From NCBI GenBank assembly GCA_964552205.1, contig CAZKFT010000005.1:1-64000 (forward strand): a DNA stretch of 64,000 nucleotides, given 5' to 3'. Positions 34,300 to 42,815 of the stretch are shown here, piece by piece. The position numbers were made by a program, and so were the translations under genes. Below the pieces are notes generated by a model. The model ran no database searches, was not told the DNA's origin, and saw nothing but the letters and a program-made list of their open reading frames with translations. This stretch comes from JAIVGZ01 sp964552205. Its GTDB lineage: Bacteria > Pseudomonadota > Gammaproteobacteria > Natronospirales > JAIVGZ01. How positions within the stretch are numbered: the stretch's first letter is position 1; each line of letters starts with the position of its first letter.

Positions 34300-34730
34300 G
34301 AGCTGATGTACTGTCGAAGCGACTCCGCTTCGGTCTCTGTCTCCCGAAGTCGTGCCTTGACCACATCACCGATGGAAAGAATTCCGGCGAGCTTGCCGCC
34401 GTCGACGATGGGCAAATGGCGGAAACGGTGAGTGGTCATGGTCTTCATGATGTCCTGCAGGCTGGAGTCTGCACTGGCAGTCTTCACCGGAGCCGTCATG
34501 ATGTCGGCGACTTTAAGGCCACCGAGTGCCGTGCCATGTTTGGCGAACTGGCGCAGGATGTCGCGCTCGGTCACTATGCCCGCCGGCAACCCGTCGTCTC
34601 CCGCGATGACAGCACTGCCGACGCCGCGCTCACACATGCTGGCGACGGCCTCCGTCACGCTACACTCCGCCTCCACCAACAACACATCACTTCCCTTGCG
34701 TTCCAGGATGTCGCGCACAATCACGTTCAT
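34296..34730 (-). CDS. CBS-domain pair protein
   Basis: A 144-residue cytoplasmic protein of two CBS motifs (VRDILERKGSDVLLV with AGIVTERDILRQF; VADIMTAPVKTA with LPIVDGGKLAGILSIGDVVKARL), forming one Bateman module that binds adenosine nucleotides. No effector domain is attached. ATG 34730 has GAGAGG upstream; an ATG at 34874 would read through the divergent GGDEF gene. First gene of the minus-strand string ending in gspB. Confidence 0.9.
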   Translation of the reverse strand: MNVIVRDILERKGSDVLLVEAECSVTEAVASMCERGVGSAVIAGDDGLPAGIVTERDILRQFAKHGTALGGLKVADIMTAPVKTASADSSLQDIMKTMTTHRFRHLPIVDGGKLAGILSIGDVVKARLRETETEAESLRQYISS

Positions 34731-34755
34731 GCACCTCTCGAGGATGTTCTGATAT

Positions 34756-34784
34756 GTTATACGCCCAATGACCCGCGGCGCCAA
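34756..34784 (-). promoter_or_regulatory. Promoter for the CBS-domain gene string
   Basis: On the minus strand TTGGCG (34784-34779) is followed after 17 bases by TATAAC (34761-34756; five of six). It gives a leader of about 19 bases with a GAGAGG site before ATG 34730. The -35 lies inside the first codons of the divergent GGDEF/EAL gene. Confidence 0.5.
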
Positions 34785-36543
34785 CGCCCTCGTACGGCGA
34801 CTCCTCAAACTCGACCACACCAGTGTCTCGGTTGAATCGCTCGCCCAGATTTTCTTGGAGGCGGCCTGCGACACCCTGCCTATCGGGAGAGCAGCGGTAT
34901 TCAGCTATGACCCGGTCGGTGGCACCCTGGGTGCCATGCGCACAGCCGGGTTTTCGGCAGATGGACGCCACTTCGAGGAACTTGCAGGTGAGTTGCCGCT
35001 TACCTCCGTGACAGCGGTGCCGGTGGAGTCTTCCGGATTCGACGCCCGGTTGCGGGCGTTCATGGGAACCGAGGCCGTGATGTGGCGCTTCGACCGCTTG
35101 TCGGGTCTGGCTTTGGCCATAGGCGACGACCCGGAATCTCTGGGGCAACTGGACCCCGGCGCCGACGAAATCGCACTCGAGGTTTTCGCCAACATCGTGG
35201 AGCGGAAGCGAGCGGAGCAACGACTGCTGTACGACGCTTTCCACGACGCATTGACCGGGCTGCCCAACAGGACGCTGTTGATTGAGCATCTGGATCAGGC
35301 GATGGGTAGGGCTCAGCGCGCGAACGGGTACCTGTTCTCGGTGCTGTTTATTGATATAGACCGGTTCAAGGTGGTCAATGACAGTCTCGGACATGGTGCC
35401 GGCGACGAGCTGCTGGTGGCCTTCGGTGCACGGCTACAGCGCGCGGTGAGAGGTGGCGATGTGGTCGCACGACTGGGAGGTGACGAGTTCGCCGTTCTGG
35501 CGGATGACCTTACTGAGCTGGGTGATGCCTTGCGCCTGGCGGACCGCATCCAGGAGCAACTCACGCAGCCATTCGATCTCGGCACGCAGAAGGTCTATGT
35601 TTCCGCGAGCATCGGTATTGCGCGGAACGCCGCTCGCTATACGGCTGGTACGGAATTGCTACGGGACGCGGACATCGCGATGTATCGCGCAAAGGAGTTT
35701 GGGGGGGGACGGCACCGGCTGTTCGATTCAGATATGCGGACTGCCATGGTGTCGCGGTTGCACCTCGAAACCGAGCTCAGGGAGTCCATGGACGCGGGCC
35801 ATCTGGAGCTTGTTTACCAGCCAATCGTGGACCTGCGCGGTGGGCGCCTGACCGGCTTCGAGGCATTGCTGCGATGGAACCATCCACGCCAGGGCACGGT
35901 CATGCCCGGGGAATTCATCGGCGTGGCTGAAGAGACCGGATTGATAGTACCCATCGGGCGCTGGCTGTTGGAGCGCACCTGCGAAGTACTGGAGAAACTC
36001 AACCATGGGCGCGACGAGCCGGTCTCCATCAGCATCAACCTCACCGACCGCGAGTTTCTACAGCAGGACCTCGTGGGCGCGGTGAAGGCAGCACTCTCTG
36101 GATTCAAACTTCCGGAGGGTTGTCTGCACATGGAGTTGACCGAGGGCATGCTGCTTCAACACGGGCGCGCGGAGACCGAGATACTCCCGCAGTTGAAAGC
36201 GCTCGGGGTCAGACTGTCGATTGATGATTTCGGTACCGGGTATTCCTCACTCAGCCGCCTGCAGAAGTTGCCGATCGATTCGCTGAAAATTGATCATTCC
36301 TTTGTCATGAATCTCGGGAAAGATGGGGGCAGTACGGAAATCGTCCGCTCCATCGTTGCGCTCGCTCATAACCTCGGCATTGCCGTGGTCGCGGAGGGCG
36401 TGGAGCGTCCGGAGCAGCTTTCCATGCTGCAGGGATTGAACTGCGAATACGTTCAGGGTTTCCTGCTTTCCAGGCCGATCCCGGAAAGCGAGCTCACGGC
36501 TGCAGCTGACCGACGAGACTGGTTGACCTCACCCGCACACTGA
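34768..36543 (+). CDS. GAF-like/GGDEF/EAL cyclic-di-GMP turnover protein
   Basis: A 591-residue cytoplasmic protein with no membrane segment. A GAF-like N-terminus (about 1-140) is followed by a diguanylate cyclase domain (about 150-315) with intact GGDEF at residues 237-241 and the inhibitory I-site RGGD at 228-231, five residues upstream. The phosphodiesterase domain (about 330-585) has EAL at residues 365-367, NLTDREF, ELTEG, DDFGTGYSS and LKIDHSF, all catalytic residues present. Both activities look competent. A run of eight G at 35701-35708 lies in the coding sequence. No Shine-Dalgarno; AT-rich sequence directly before the ATG suggests a leaderless start. Confidence 0.93.
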   Translation: MTRGANALVRRLLKLDHTSVSVESLAQIFLEAACDTLPIGRAAVFSYDPVGGTLGAMRTAGFSADGRHFEELAGELPLTSVTAVPVESSGFDARLRAFMGTEAVMWRFDRLSGLALAIGDDPESLGQLDPGADEIALEVFANIVERKRAEQRLLYDAFHDALTGLPNRTLLIEHLDQAMGRAQRANGYLFSVLFIDIDRFKVVNDSLGHGAGDELLVAFGARLQRAVRGGDVVARLGGDEFAVLADDLTELGDALRLADRIQEQLTQPFDLGTQKVYVSASIGIARNAARYTAGTELLRDADIAMYRAKEFGGGRHRLFDSDMRTAMVSRLHLETELRESMDAGHLELVYQPIVDLRGGRLTGFEALLRWNHPRQGTVMPGEFIGVAEETGLIVPIGRWLLERTCEVLEKLNHGRDEPVSISINLTDREFLQQDLVGAVKAALSGFKLPEGCLHMELTEGMLLQHGRAETEILPQLKALGVRLSIDDFGTGYSSLSRLQKLPIDSLKIDHSFVMNLGKDGGSTEIVRSIVALAHNLGIAVVAEGVERPEQLSMLQGLNCEYVQGFLLSRPIPESELTAAADRRDWLTSPAH

Positions 36544-38973
36544 TCAGGCGCCGCGCCCGAGCGCATCTGGTTCAAAGTCGTCCACCGCGATGACCCCGGC
36601 TGACAGCTGCTCGGCACGGACCAGCTGTTCATGCTCGGGCGCATTCAGGATGCCACTTTCGAGCGCCGCCTTCAGCCGGTCACTGGGGTCCGGTTGGGAC
36701 AGTCGACCATCACGTGTCGCTTCGCGCAGCTTCTTGAACGCGGGCTCGGCCGCGATGACCGCCTTGTGGGCGAGGGCGAGCTCCCCCACCGGGTCACTGG
36801 CATCGCCCGGCACATAAACGCCCGCGCACAGACGGTCACGGACCGCACCCGGTTCCATCATCAGTTTGGCGACCTCGTGTCCTAGTGCGTCGCTGGGCGC
36901 GGAGTAAGTACGCCCCAACGGGAAGATCAGCATGCGCAGCACCGTGGCCACTGCCCCGTTCGGGAAGTTGCGCAGGAAACCATGCATCTGTTCCTGCAAT
37001 CGGTAGAGTTGGTTGCGCAGGGCCCACTCCACTAACGGTCGGTCCGCGGTCTGCCGACCCTCATCCTCGAACTTCTTGAGAATCGCCGATGACATATATA
37101 AGTGACTCAACAGATCTCCAAGGCGTCCGGAAAGTTTCTCGCGCCGTTTCAGGTCACCGCCCATCACCAACATCGCCACATCGGCGGCAAGGGCGAACGA
37201 TGCCGCGAACCGGTTGAGGTGCTGGTAGTAGCGGCGTGTCGGCGTGTCGGGAACGGCAGAGAGCTTGGACATCGTCAGCGCCATCCAGAATGAGCGCACC
37301 GCATTCGACATCGTGAACCCGATGTGTGACAACAGGGCTTTTTCGAAGCGCTTGAAGCCCGCGTTCTCATCCGGATCACGCGCGGCTTCCATCTCCTCGA
37401 AGACATAGGGATGACAGCGAATTGCGCCCTGCCCGAAGATAATCAGACTGCGGGTAAGGATGTTGGCCCCCTCCACAGTGATGGCAATCGGCACGGACTG
37501 CCACCCACGCGCAAGCCAGTTGCGCGGCCCTAGACAGACGCCTTTGCCGCCGTGAACATCCATGGCGTCGTTGGCCACGACCCGTCCGTACTCGGTGGTG
37601 TGGTATTTGGCGATGGCGGAAGCGACCGCGGGCTCCTCGCCGGCATCGACCGCTGCGGCAGTCAGACCCCGCAATGCATCCACGGTATAGGTGAGGCCAC
37701 CGATACGGGCCAGCGCTTCTTCAATCCCCTCGAAGCGCCCGATGGGCATGCCGAACTGATGGCGTACCCGAGCGTAGGCGCCTGTCACGAAACTCGCCGC
37801 CTTCACGCCGCCCGTGGCATTGGCCGGTAACGAAATGGACCGACCCACTGCAAGACATTCCATCAACATGCGCCAACCCTGTCCTACCTGCTCGGTGCCG
37901 CCGATGATGAACTCGAGCGGTACGAACATATCCTTGCCGCGGACAGGTCCGTTCTGGAACGGGATGTTCAGCGGGAAATGACGGCGACCGACTTCGAGTC
38001 CCGGTGTGTCGCGCGGGATAAGCGCAAGCGTGATGCCCCGATCCTCTTCGTTACCGAGGTGGTGGTCGGGGTCGTAGAGCCGGAATGCGAGTCCTATCAC
38101 CGTTGCCACGGGTGCCAGCGTGATGTAGCGCTTGTCGAAGTTCAGACGCAGGCCGAGCGTCTCCTCTCCATTCCACTCGCCCATGCACACGACGCCGAAG
38201 TCAGGGATAGATGCTGCGTCGGAGCCAGCGCTCGGTGCGGTGAGTGCGAAGCAGGGCACATCCGTGCCATTGGCCAGCCGGGGAAGATAGTGGTCCTTTT
38301 GCTGGACAGTGCCGTACTTCATCAGCAGCTCGGCCGGGCCTAGGGAGTTGGGCACGGCGACGATGGACGCGGCGGTCGCGCTACGCGAGGCAATCTTCAC
38401 GAGTACCTGGGAGTTTGCGTACGCGGAAAACTCGAGTCCACCATAGGACTTCGGGATGATCATCGCGAAGAAGCCCTTGGATTTGAGGAAGTCCCAGACT
38501 TCCGGTGGCAGGTCACCGCGCTCGTGCGTGATGTCCCACTCGTTCAACATGGCACACAACTCTTCGACCGGACCATCGAGGAAGGCCCGTTCTTCGTCGC
38601 TCAAACTTGGTCCGGAGAGCGCGAGGAACTTGTTCCAGTCGGGCGCACCGCTGAAGAGTTCTCCCTCCCATGACACCGTGCCCGCCTCGAGGGCTTCGCG
38701 CTCCGTATCGGACATCGGCGGAAGTACTTTGCGGAACATCGCGAAAGCCGGCCCGGTGATGTACTGCCGACGAATCTCGTCGATGTTCAGTGGCACGGCG
38801 ATGACGGCGAAGAGAATCCAGCCGAGCAGGGCCAGAAGTACCGAGCCCCCTGCGACCGTGTACACCAGCAGGAAGATGGCGGTAATGACCGTCGCGCTTC
38901 GCATCGACACGCGGTACCACGCCAGAGCGCCGGCACCACCGACGAACAGGACCAACCAGAACAGCGTACTCAT
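36544..38973 (-). CDS. fadE: Acyl-CoA dehydrogenase FadE, long membrane-associated type
   Basis: An 809-residue flavoprotein catalysing the first step of beta-oxidation. Two to three N-terminal membrane helices (about 1-65) precede the acyl-CoA dehydrogenase core (LIPKSYGGLEFSAYANSQVL; TAPSAGSDAASIPD) and a long C-terminal DUF1974 region, matching E. coli FadE (814 residues). ATG 38973 has GGAGAG 7 bases upstream; an earlier ATG at 38997 overlaps mdh. It follows mdh by 4 bases and abuts the convergent GGDEF/EAL gene. Confidence 0.95.
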   Translation of the reverse strand: MSTLFWLVLFVGGAGALAWYRVSMRSATVITAIFLLVYTVAGGSVLLALLGWILFAVIAVPLNIDEIRRQYITGPAFAMFRKVLPPMSDTEREALEAGTVSWEGELFSGAPDWNKFLALSGPSLSDEERAFLDGPVEELCAMLNEWDITHERGDLPPEVWDFLKSKGFFAMIIPKSYGGLEFSAYANSQVLVKIASRSATAASIVAVPNSLGPAELLMKYGTVQQKDHYLPRLANGTDVPCFALTAPSAGSDAASIPDFGVVCMGEWNGEETLGLRLNFDKRYITLAPVATVIGLAFRLYDPDHHLGNEEDRGITLALIPRDTPGLEVGRRHFPLNIPFQNGPVRGKDMFVPLEFIIGGTEQVGQGWRMLMECLAVGRSISLPANATGGVKAASFVTGAYARVRHQFGMPIGRFEGIEEALARIGGLTYTVDALRGLTAAAVDAGEEPAVASAIAKYHTTEYGRVVANDAMDVHGGKGVCLGPRNWLARGWQSVPIAITVEGANILTRSLIIFGQGAIRCHPYVFEEMEAARDPDENAGFKRFEKALLSHIGFTMSNAVRSFWMALTMSKLSAVPDTPTRRYYQHLNRFAASFALAADVAMLVMGGDLKRREKLSGRLGDLLSHLYMSSAILKKFEDEGRQTADRPLVEWALRNQLYRLQEQMHGFLRNFPNGAVATVLRMLIFPLGRTYSAPSDALGHEVAKLMMEPGAVRDRLCAGVYVPGDASDPVGELALAHKAVIAAEPAFKKLREATRDGRLSQPDPSDRLKAALESGILNAPEHEQLVRAEQLSAGVIAVDDFEPDALGRGA

Positions 38974-38977
38974 GGCA

Positions 38978-39970
38978 TCACTCTCCGGTTCGAACAAGGA
39001 GGTCGGCTACCCCTTCCCGCTCCTCGCGCAGTTCCTTGTCGGTTGCCTCCATGCGTGCGCGACTGAAATCATCGATGGCGAGACCCTGCACGATCTCATA
39101 CTGGCCGTTTTTGCAAATCACGGGATATGAATAGACGATGCCCGGGGCAATGCCATAACTGCCATCCGAAGGGATGGCCATCGAGGTCCAGTCGCCTTCA
39201 GCGGTTCCCAAGGCCCAATCGCGCACATGATCGATGGCAGAAGACGCAGCCGAGGCCGCCGACGACGCACCGCGTGCCTTGATGATAGCCGCGCCACGCT
39301 GCTGCACGGTCGGTATGAAGTCCGATTCCAGCCAAGCTTGGTCGACCAGGTCCTTGGCGGGCTTGCCTTTGATGGTGGCGTGACTCACATCGGGATATTG
39401 GGTCGAGGAGTGGTTGCCCCAAATCGTCAATTTCCGGATGTCCGTGGTGTGGGTGCCGGTCTTGCCCGCCAGCTGCGCCAGTGCGCGGTTATGGTCCAGA
39501 CGCGTCATCGCGGTGAACTGGCGCGGGTCCAGGCCCGGGGCGTTGCTCGCGGCGATGAGTGCGTTGGTGTTGGCCGGGTTGCCCACGACCAGCACACGGA
39601 TATCGCGGCTCGCGTGGTCGTTGATGGCCTTGCCCTGTACTGAAAAGATGGCGGCATTTGCCGTGAGCAGGTCTTTGCGCTCCATGCCGGGCCCACGCGG
39701 GCGCGCCCCGACCAACAACGCATAGTCGGCGTCCTTGAAGGCCACTTCGGGCTTGTCGGAGGTCACCACATCGGCCAGCAGCGGGAATGCACAGTCGCGC
39801 AATTCCATGACCACACCCTCGAGCATCGGCAAGGCAGGCGTGATTTCCAGCAGCTGCAGGATGACGGGCTGGTCCTTGCCGAGCATGTCGCCGGAGGCGA
39901 TGCGGAAGGCGAGGGCATAGCCAATCTGGCCGGCCGCGCCGGTGATGGTTACGCGGACTGGGTTCTTCAT
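38978..39970 (-). CDS. mdh: Malate dehydrogenase
   Basis: A 330-residue NAD-dependent malate dehydrogenase of the LDH/MDH superfamily, Burkholderia/Xanthomonas type (MKNPVRVTITGAAGQIGYALAF). VVGNPANTNALI and the catalytic His in WGNHSSTQYPD are present. Oxidises malate to oxaloacetate in the TCA cycle. A TAAAAT -10-like box at 40014-40019 on the minus strand lies about 45 bases upstream. Followed by fadE at 4 bases. Confidence 0.96.
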   Translation of the reverse strand: MKNPVRVTITGAAGQIGYALAFRIASGDMLGKDQPVILQLLEITPALPMLEGVVMELRDCAFPLLADVVTSDKPEVAFKDADYALLVGARPRGPGMERKDLLTANAAIFSVQGKAINDHASRDIRVLVVGNPANTNALIAASNAPGLDPRQFTAMTRLDHNRALAQLAGKTGTHTTDIRKLTIWGNHSSTQYPDVSHATIKGKPAKDLVDQAWLESDFIPTVQQRGAAIIKARGASSAASAASSAIDHVRDWALGTAEGDWTSMAIPSDGSYGIAPGIVYSYPVICKNGQYEIVQGLAIDDFSRARMEATDKELREEREGVADLLVRTGE

Positions 39971-40029
39971 GGAAGGGCTCCTGGGCGGTGGTGGCTGGAT
40001 TTCGCGAGCGGCGATTTTAACACGGTGAA

Positions 40030-40087
40030 TTGACCCCCCGCGGGCGCCGGGGTACCTTGAGCGTCCATTTTTTCTGACCCCGGGGTC
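40030..40087. repeat. Palindrome-rich, REP-like intergenic sequence
   Basis: Two GACCCC cores occur 45 bases apart: one in TTGACCCCCC (from 40030) and one in the 12-bp perfect palindrome GACCCCGGGGTC (40076-40087). The second follows a T-run. GC-rich inverted sequence lies between (ACCCC ... GGGGT, 40033-40053). It resembles fragments left by REP-associated repeats, but only one copy is in this window. Confidence 0.4.
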
Positions 40088-40094
40088 CTAAGTT

Positions 40095-41291
40095 TTGACC
40101 AACGACCTGAATGAACTGGTGAAACGCGGCGAAGCTCTTGCCGCTGAAGGCCGCATCGAGGAAGCGGAGGCCGTTTGTGACGGTATCCTGGAACTCGACC
40201 CCGACCACCCCGGTGCCCTGCATTTCCGCGGCGTTCGGCTGATGAACAAGCAGAAATTCGATGAGTCGGAGGCTGCGCTACGCCATGCATTGCGTGGCGA
40301 CCCCGCCAATCTGCAGACTCAGTTCGCACTGGCGATGGCGCTGTATATCCAGAACAAGCTGGACGAGGCACTCGAAATACTTGATGCCAGCGGCGCACAG
40401 GAACCGAACCAACCCCATGTGTGGCTTTATCGCGGGGTCCTGCTGGAATCCCAGCAGAAGCAAACCGAGGCGGTGCGCAGCTTCATGAAGGGACTCTCTA
40501 CCATGGACAGGATGGGAATGGCACCGGTTGAGGAAGAAACCAAAGAATTGGTGCGGCACGCAAACATGGCGGCTGCTCTGGAGCTGGATCGCCGGTTTGA
40601 CGCGGCCTTGGCCCCGATGGTTGAACAGCATGGCGAGGAGGCTGTTGCCCGTATCCGCAAGGCGGGCGACATGTTCATTGGCAAGATCCCTGCAGAAGCC
40701 GGTCATCCCCTCCAGAAGCCGGGACTGTTCCATGTGCCCGATCTTTCGCCGCGCATATTCTTCGATCCTGCCGAGTTTCCGTGGACGAAGACGCTGCAGT
40801 CGGAGTTTGAGACCATCCGAAGTGAGATGCAGTCAGTCATGGCTGGTGACGAGGATCTTTACTTCATACGCCACGGTGAACGTCAGGAAGAGAATTGCCA
40901 GCGCTGTCCGCGGACGATGGCATTGATTGATGCGCTGGAGTTGCATCATGTACCCGGGTATAGCCCGCAGGTGTTGCTCTCGGTGTTGCCAGCAGGTGGC
41001 AGTATTCCCGCGCGATATGGGCCCGTGAATGGCAGGGTCATCGCCCACCTGCCCCTGAAAGTGCCCGAGCCGCCAATCAAGCTGCGCGTCGGTGAGGAAG
41101 AGCGCGAATGGAAGGCCGGTGAGATGCTCTTGTTTGACGATTCCTTCCAGCATGAGGCGAACAACCCTGGAAGCGAACCGCAAGTCGTCCTAATTTTCGA
41201 TGTGTGGAACCCGGAGTTGAGTGCCGTCGAGCGCGAGGCCTTCTCCGCTGTGTTGCAGACGGCACAGCAATTCGAGAAGGGATTGATCTAG
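40095..41291 (+). CDS. TPR protein with aspartyl/asparaginyl beta-hydroxylase-type domain, cofactor residues substituted
   Basis: A 398-residue protein from TTG 40095: TPR repeats at about 1-140 (RIEEAEAVCDGILELDPDHPG, FDESEAALRHALRGDP), a helical linker, and an AspH-type double-stranded beta-helix domain at about 240-385. The domain is recognisable by FDDSFQHEANN and FDVWNPEL. Compared with human ASPH, the first iron His is Arg307 (PARYG) and the two 2-oxoglutarate Arg positions are Ile316 and Gln363; Ser296, His318 and His353 are kept. The start is uncertain: TTG with no Shine-Dalgarno, GTG 40119 is an alternative. Convergent with the next gene, sharing a CTAG overlap. Confidence 0.82.
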   Translation: MTNDLNELVKRGEALAAEGRIEEAEAVCDGILELDPDHPGALHFRGVRLMNKQKFDESEAALRHALRGDPANLQTQFALAMALYIQNKLDEALEILDASGAQEPNQPHVWLYRGVLLESQQKQTEAVRSFMKGLSTMDRMGMAPVEEETKELVRHANMAAALELDRRFDAALAPMVEQHGEEAVARIRKAGDMFIGKIPAEAGHPLQKPGLFHVPDLSPRIFFDPAEFPWTKTLQSEFETIRSEMQSVMAGDEDLYFIRHGERQEENCQRCPRTMALIDALELHHVPGYSPQVLLSVLPAGGSIPARYGPVNGRVIAHLPLKVPEPPIKLRVGEEEREWKAGEMLLFDDSFQHEANNPGSEPQVVLIFDVWNPELSAVEREAFSAVLQTAQQFEKGLI

Positions 41292-42343
41292 GGCAGTTCA
41301 ATCCTGCTAACGCCCGGAATCCCGAGCACGAAGTCCGGACCGAGTGCACCGGCCGGCGTGTGGAAGCCGGGCGATACATCACCTTTGACCACCTTTTCCG
41401 CGATGGCAATCGCCGTCATCGCGGTGAGCGTGTAGCCATTCGGGCCGGTGACTCGCCCGCGCACGGCTCGCCCGTCTGCAGCCCGCGCTTCTCCCCATAC
41501 TTCGCTGGTTGTGCGGTCTCGTGTCGTCGCGCTCGGGCCGGCAGGTGCAGAATCAATCTTCTTCTTGAGCATGCGCTGCACGGGACCCAGGCGCAGGATT
41601 GGCGCCATCCAGTTGCTCAGCTTGAGCGCGCGCAATTGTGAACGCCCCATCGCCGAATACACTTCGATGTCAGGAATGCCTGTCGTGTACCACGCTGTTG
41701 AAACATCTCCCCAAGGAATGGTGACCGCGAGCTGCGGACCGTCCCCGTAATCGATCATGCGGTGTTTCCATCCAGCAGGAACGCGGGTGATGCGTCCACC
41801 CTTGCGTATCGCACCACCGGCTCCGGCGTTCTCTGCCATGGTGGTCGCTGTGCCATGCGACAGTCGGCCGCCACCTCGAATGGCCAGAGAAAGCGACACT
41901 GCATCCGGCAAGCGTTGCTTCAGCCACGCAGCTAACGAGTCGCTGGGTACGACATCGAATCCGGTTCCCGGCATCACGACGATGCCCGCCTGTTTTGCAT
42001 CGCCATCGCGCGCCGCCAGCGCCTCGAAAACGGATATCTCGCCTGTGATGTCCAGATAGTGGGTGCCTGTTGCCAGACAGGCTGCTGCCATCGGCTGGGC
42101 CGTGCGCGCAAAGGGGCCTGCGCAATGAACGACGACCTTGGCAGGCGTCAATAGACTCCTCAATGCGGCCTCGTCCTCCAAGGAGATTGCGCGCCAATCA
42201 AGCCCATGCGCGGTCGCCTGTCGCTCCAGTCGCGCCGCGTCCCGACCGGCGAGAAGCGGCCGGAATCCTTTCGCAAGTGCTTCAGAAACAACGAGTTGCC
42301 CCGTATAACCGTAGCTACCGTATATCACCCATTCGTGGTTCAT
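41288..42343 (-). CDS. Saccharopine dehydrogenase-like NAD(P)-binding protein
   Basis: A 351-residue protein with an N-terminal Rossmann fold (WVIYGSYGYTGQLVVSEAL, LAGRDAARLE) and a saccharopine-dehydrogenase/trans-acting enoyl-reductase-like fold (VVHCAGPFARTAQPM, YLDITGEISVFEAL, MPGTGFDVVPSDS). Members act on varied substrates or as enoyl reductases of lipid synthesis; no lysine-catabolism neighbours are present. ATG 42343 chosen; longer frames enter the GntR promoter. Confidence 0.83.
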   Translation of the reverse strand: MNHEWVIYGSYGYTGQLVVSEALAKGFRPLLAGRDAARLERQATAHGLDWRAISLEDEAALRSLLTPAKVVVHCAGPFARTAQPMAAACLATGTHYLDITGEISVFEALAARDGDAKQAGIVVMPGTGFDVVPSDSLAAWLKQRLPDAVSLSLAIRGGGRLSHGTATTMAENAGAGGAIRKGGRITRVPAGWKHRMIDYGDGPQLAVTIPWGDVSTAWYTTGIPDIEVYSAMGRSQLRALKLSNWMAPILRLGPVQRMLKKKIDSAPAGPSATTRDRTTSEVWGEARAADGRAVRGRVTGPNGYTLTAMTAIAIAEKVVKGDVSPGFHTPAGALGPDFVLGIPGVSRIELP

Positions 42344-42395
42344 GGGCCTGATTGTAAGGCTGTTTTGAACGAGGGGCTTGCAGATTCCAAAACAG

Positions 42396-42417
42396 GTGTT
42401 ATAGTTAGCTACAACAC
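42396..42417. promoter_or_regulatory. Operator palindrome over the GntR-ABC promoter
   Basis: A 22-base near-perfect palindrome, GTGTT ... AACAC with TAG and CTA inside, symmetric at 18 of 22 positions. It covers the -10 element TATAGT (42400-42405); TTGCAG at 42378-42383 may be the -35 with 16-base spacing. The position, 21 bases before the GntR ATG, is what a self-repressing YtrA-type regulator would use. Confidence 0.7.
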
Positions 42418-42437
42418 TAAACGGGTAGGAACCAAAT

Positions 42438-42815
42438 ATGGACCCGAATTGGAATGACAACCAGCCCATCTATCGCCAGCTACGCGACCGCGTAGTGGCG
42501 ATGATTATTGATGGGACCCTCAAAGACGGCGAGGCCCTGCCTTCCGTGCGCAATGTCGCGGCTGAATACCAACTCAACCCCCTTACGGTACTCAAAGGCT
42601 ACCAAGCTTTGGTGGATGAAAACCTCGTTGAGAAGCGCCGTGGATTGGGCATGTTCGTCAAGGAAGGCGCCCGCAAAAATCTCACACGCGACGAACGCCA
42701 GCGTTTTCTGGAAGAGGAGTGGCCCGTCGTGCTCGATACCATCCAGCGCTTGGGTATGGACCCGGAAGAGTTGCTGCGGGCCGCGAAGCAACGTGCAGGG
42801 GAGAAGAAGTCATGA
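42438..42815 (+). CDS. GntR-family regulator, YtrA subfamily
   Basis: A 125-residue short GntR protein: winged-helix domain at about 10-75 (QPIYRQLRDRVVAMIIDGTL, LPSVRNVAAEYQLNPLTVLKGYQ, VEKRRGLGMFV) and a short C-terminal dimerisation helix instead of a ligand domain, the YtrA type. Such regulators usually repress an adjacent ABC transporter. TAGGA lies 7 bases before the ATG, and the operator palindrome lies directly upstream. Overlaps the ATPase gene by 4 bases (ATGA). Confidence 0.93.
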   Translation: MDPNWNDNQPIYRQLRDRVVAMIIDGTLKDGEALPSVRNVAAEYQLNPLTVLKGYQALVDENLVEKRRGLGMFVKEGARKNLTRDERQRFLEEEWPVVLDTIQRLGMDPEELLRAAKQRAGEKKS

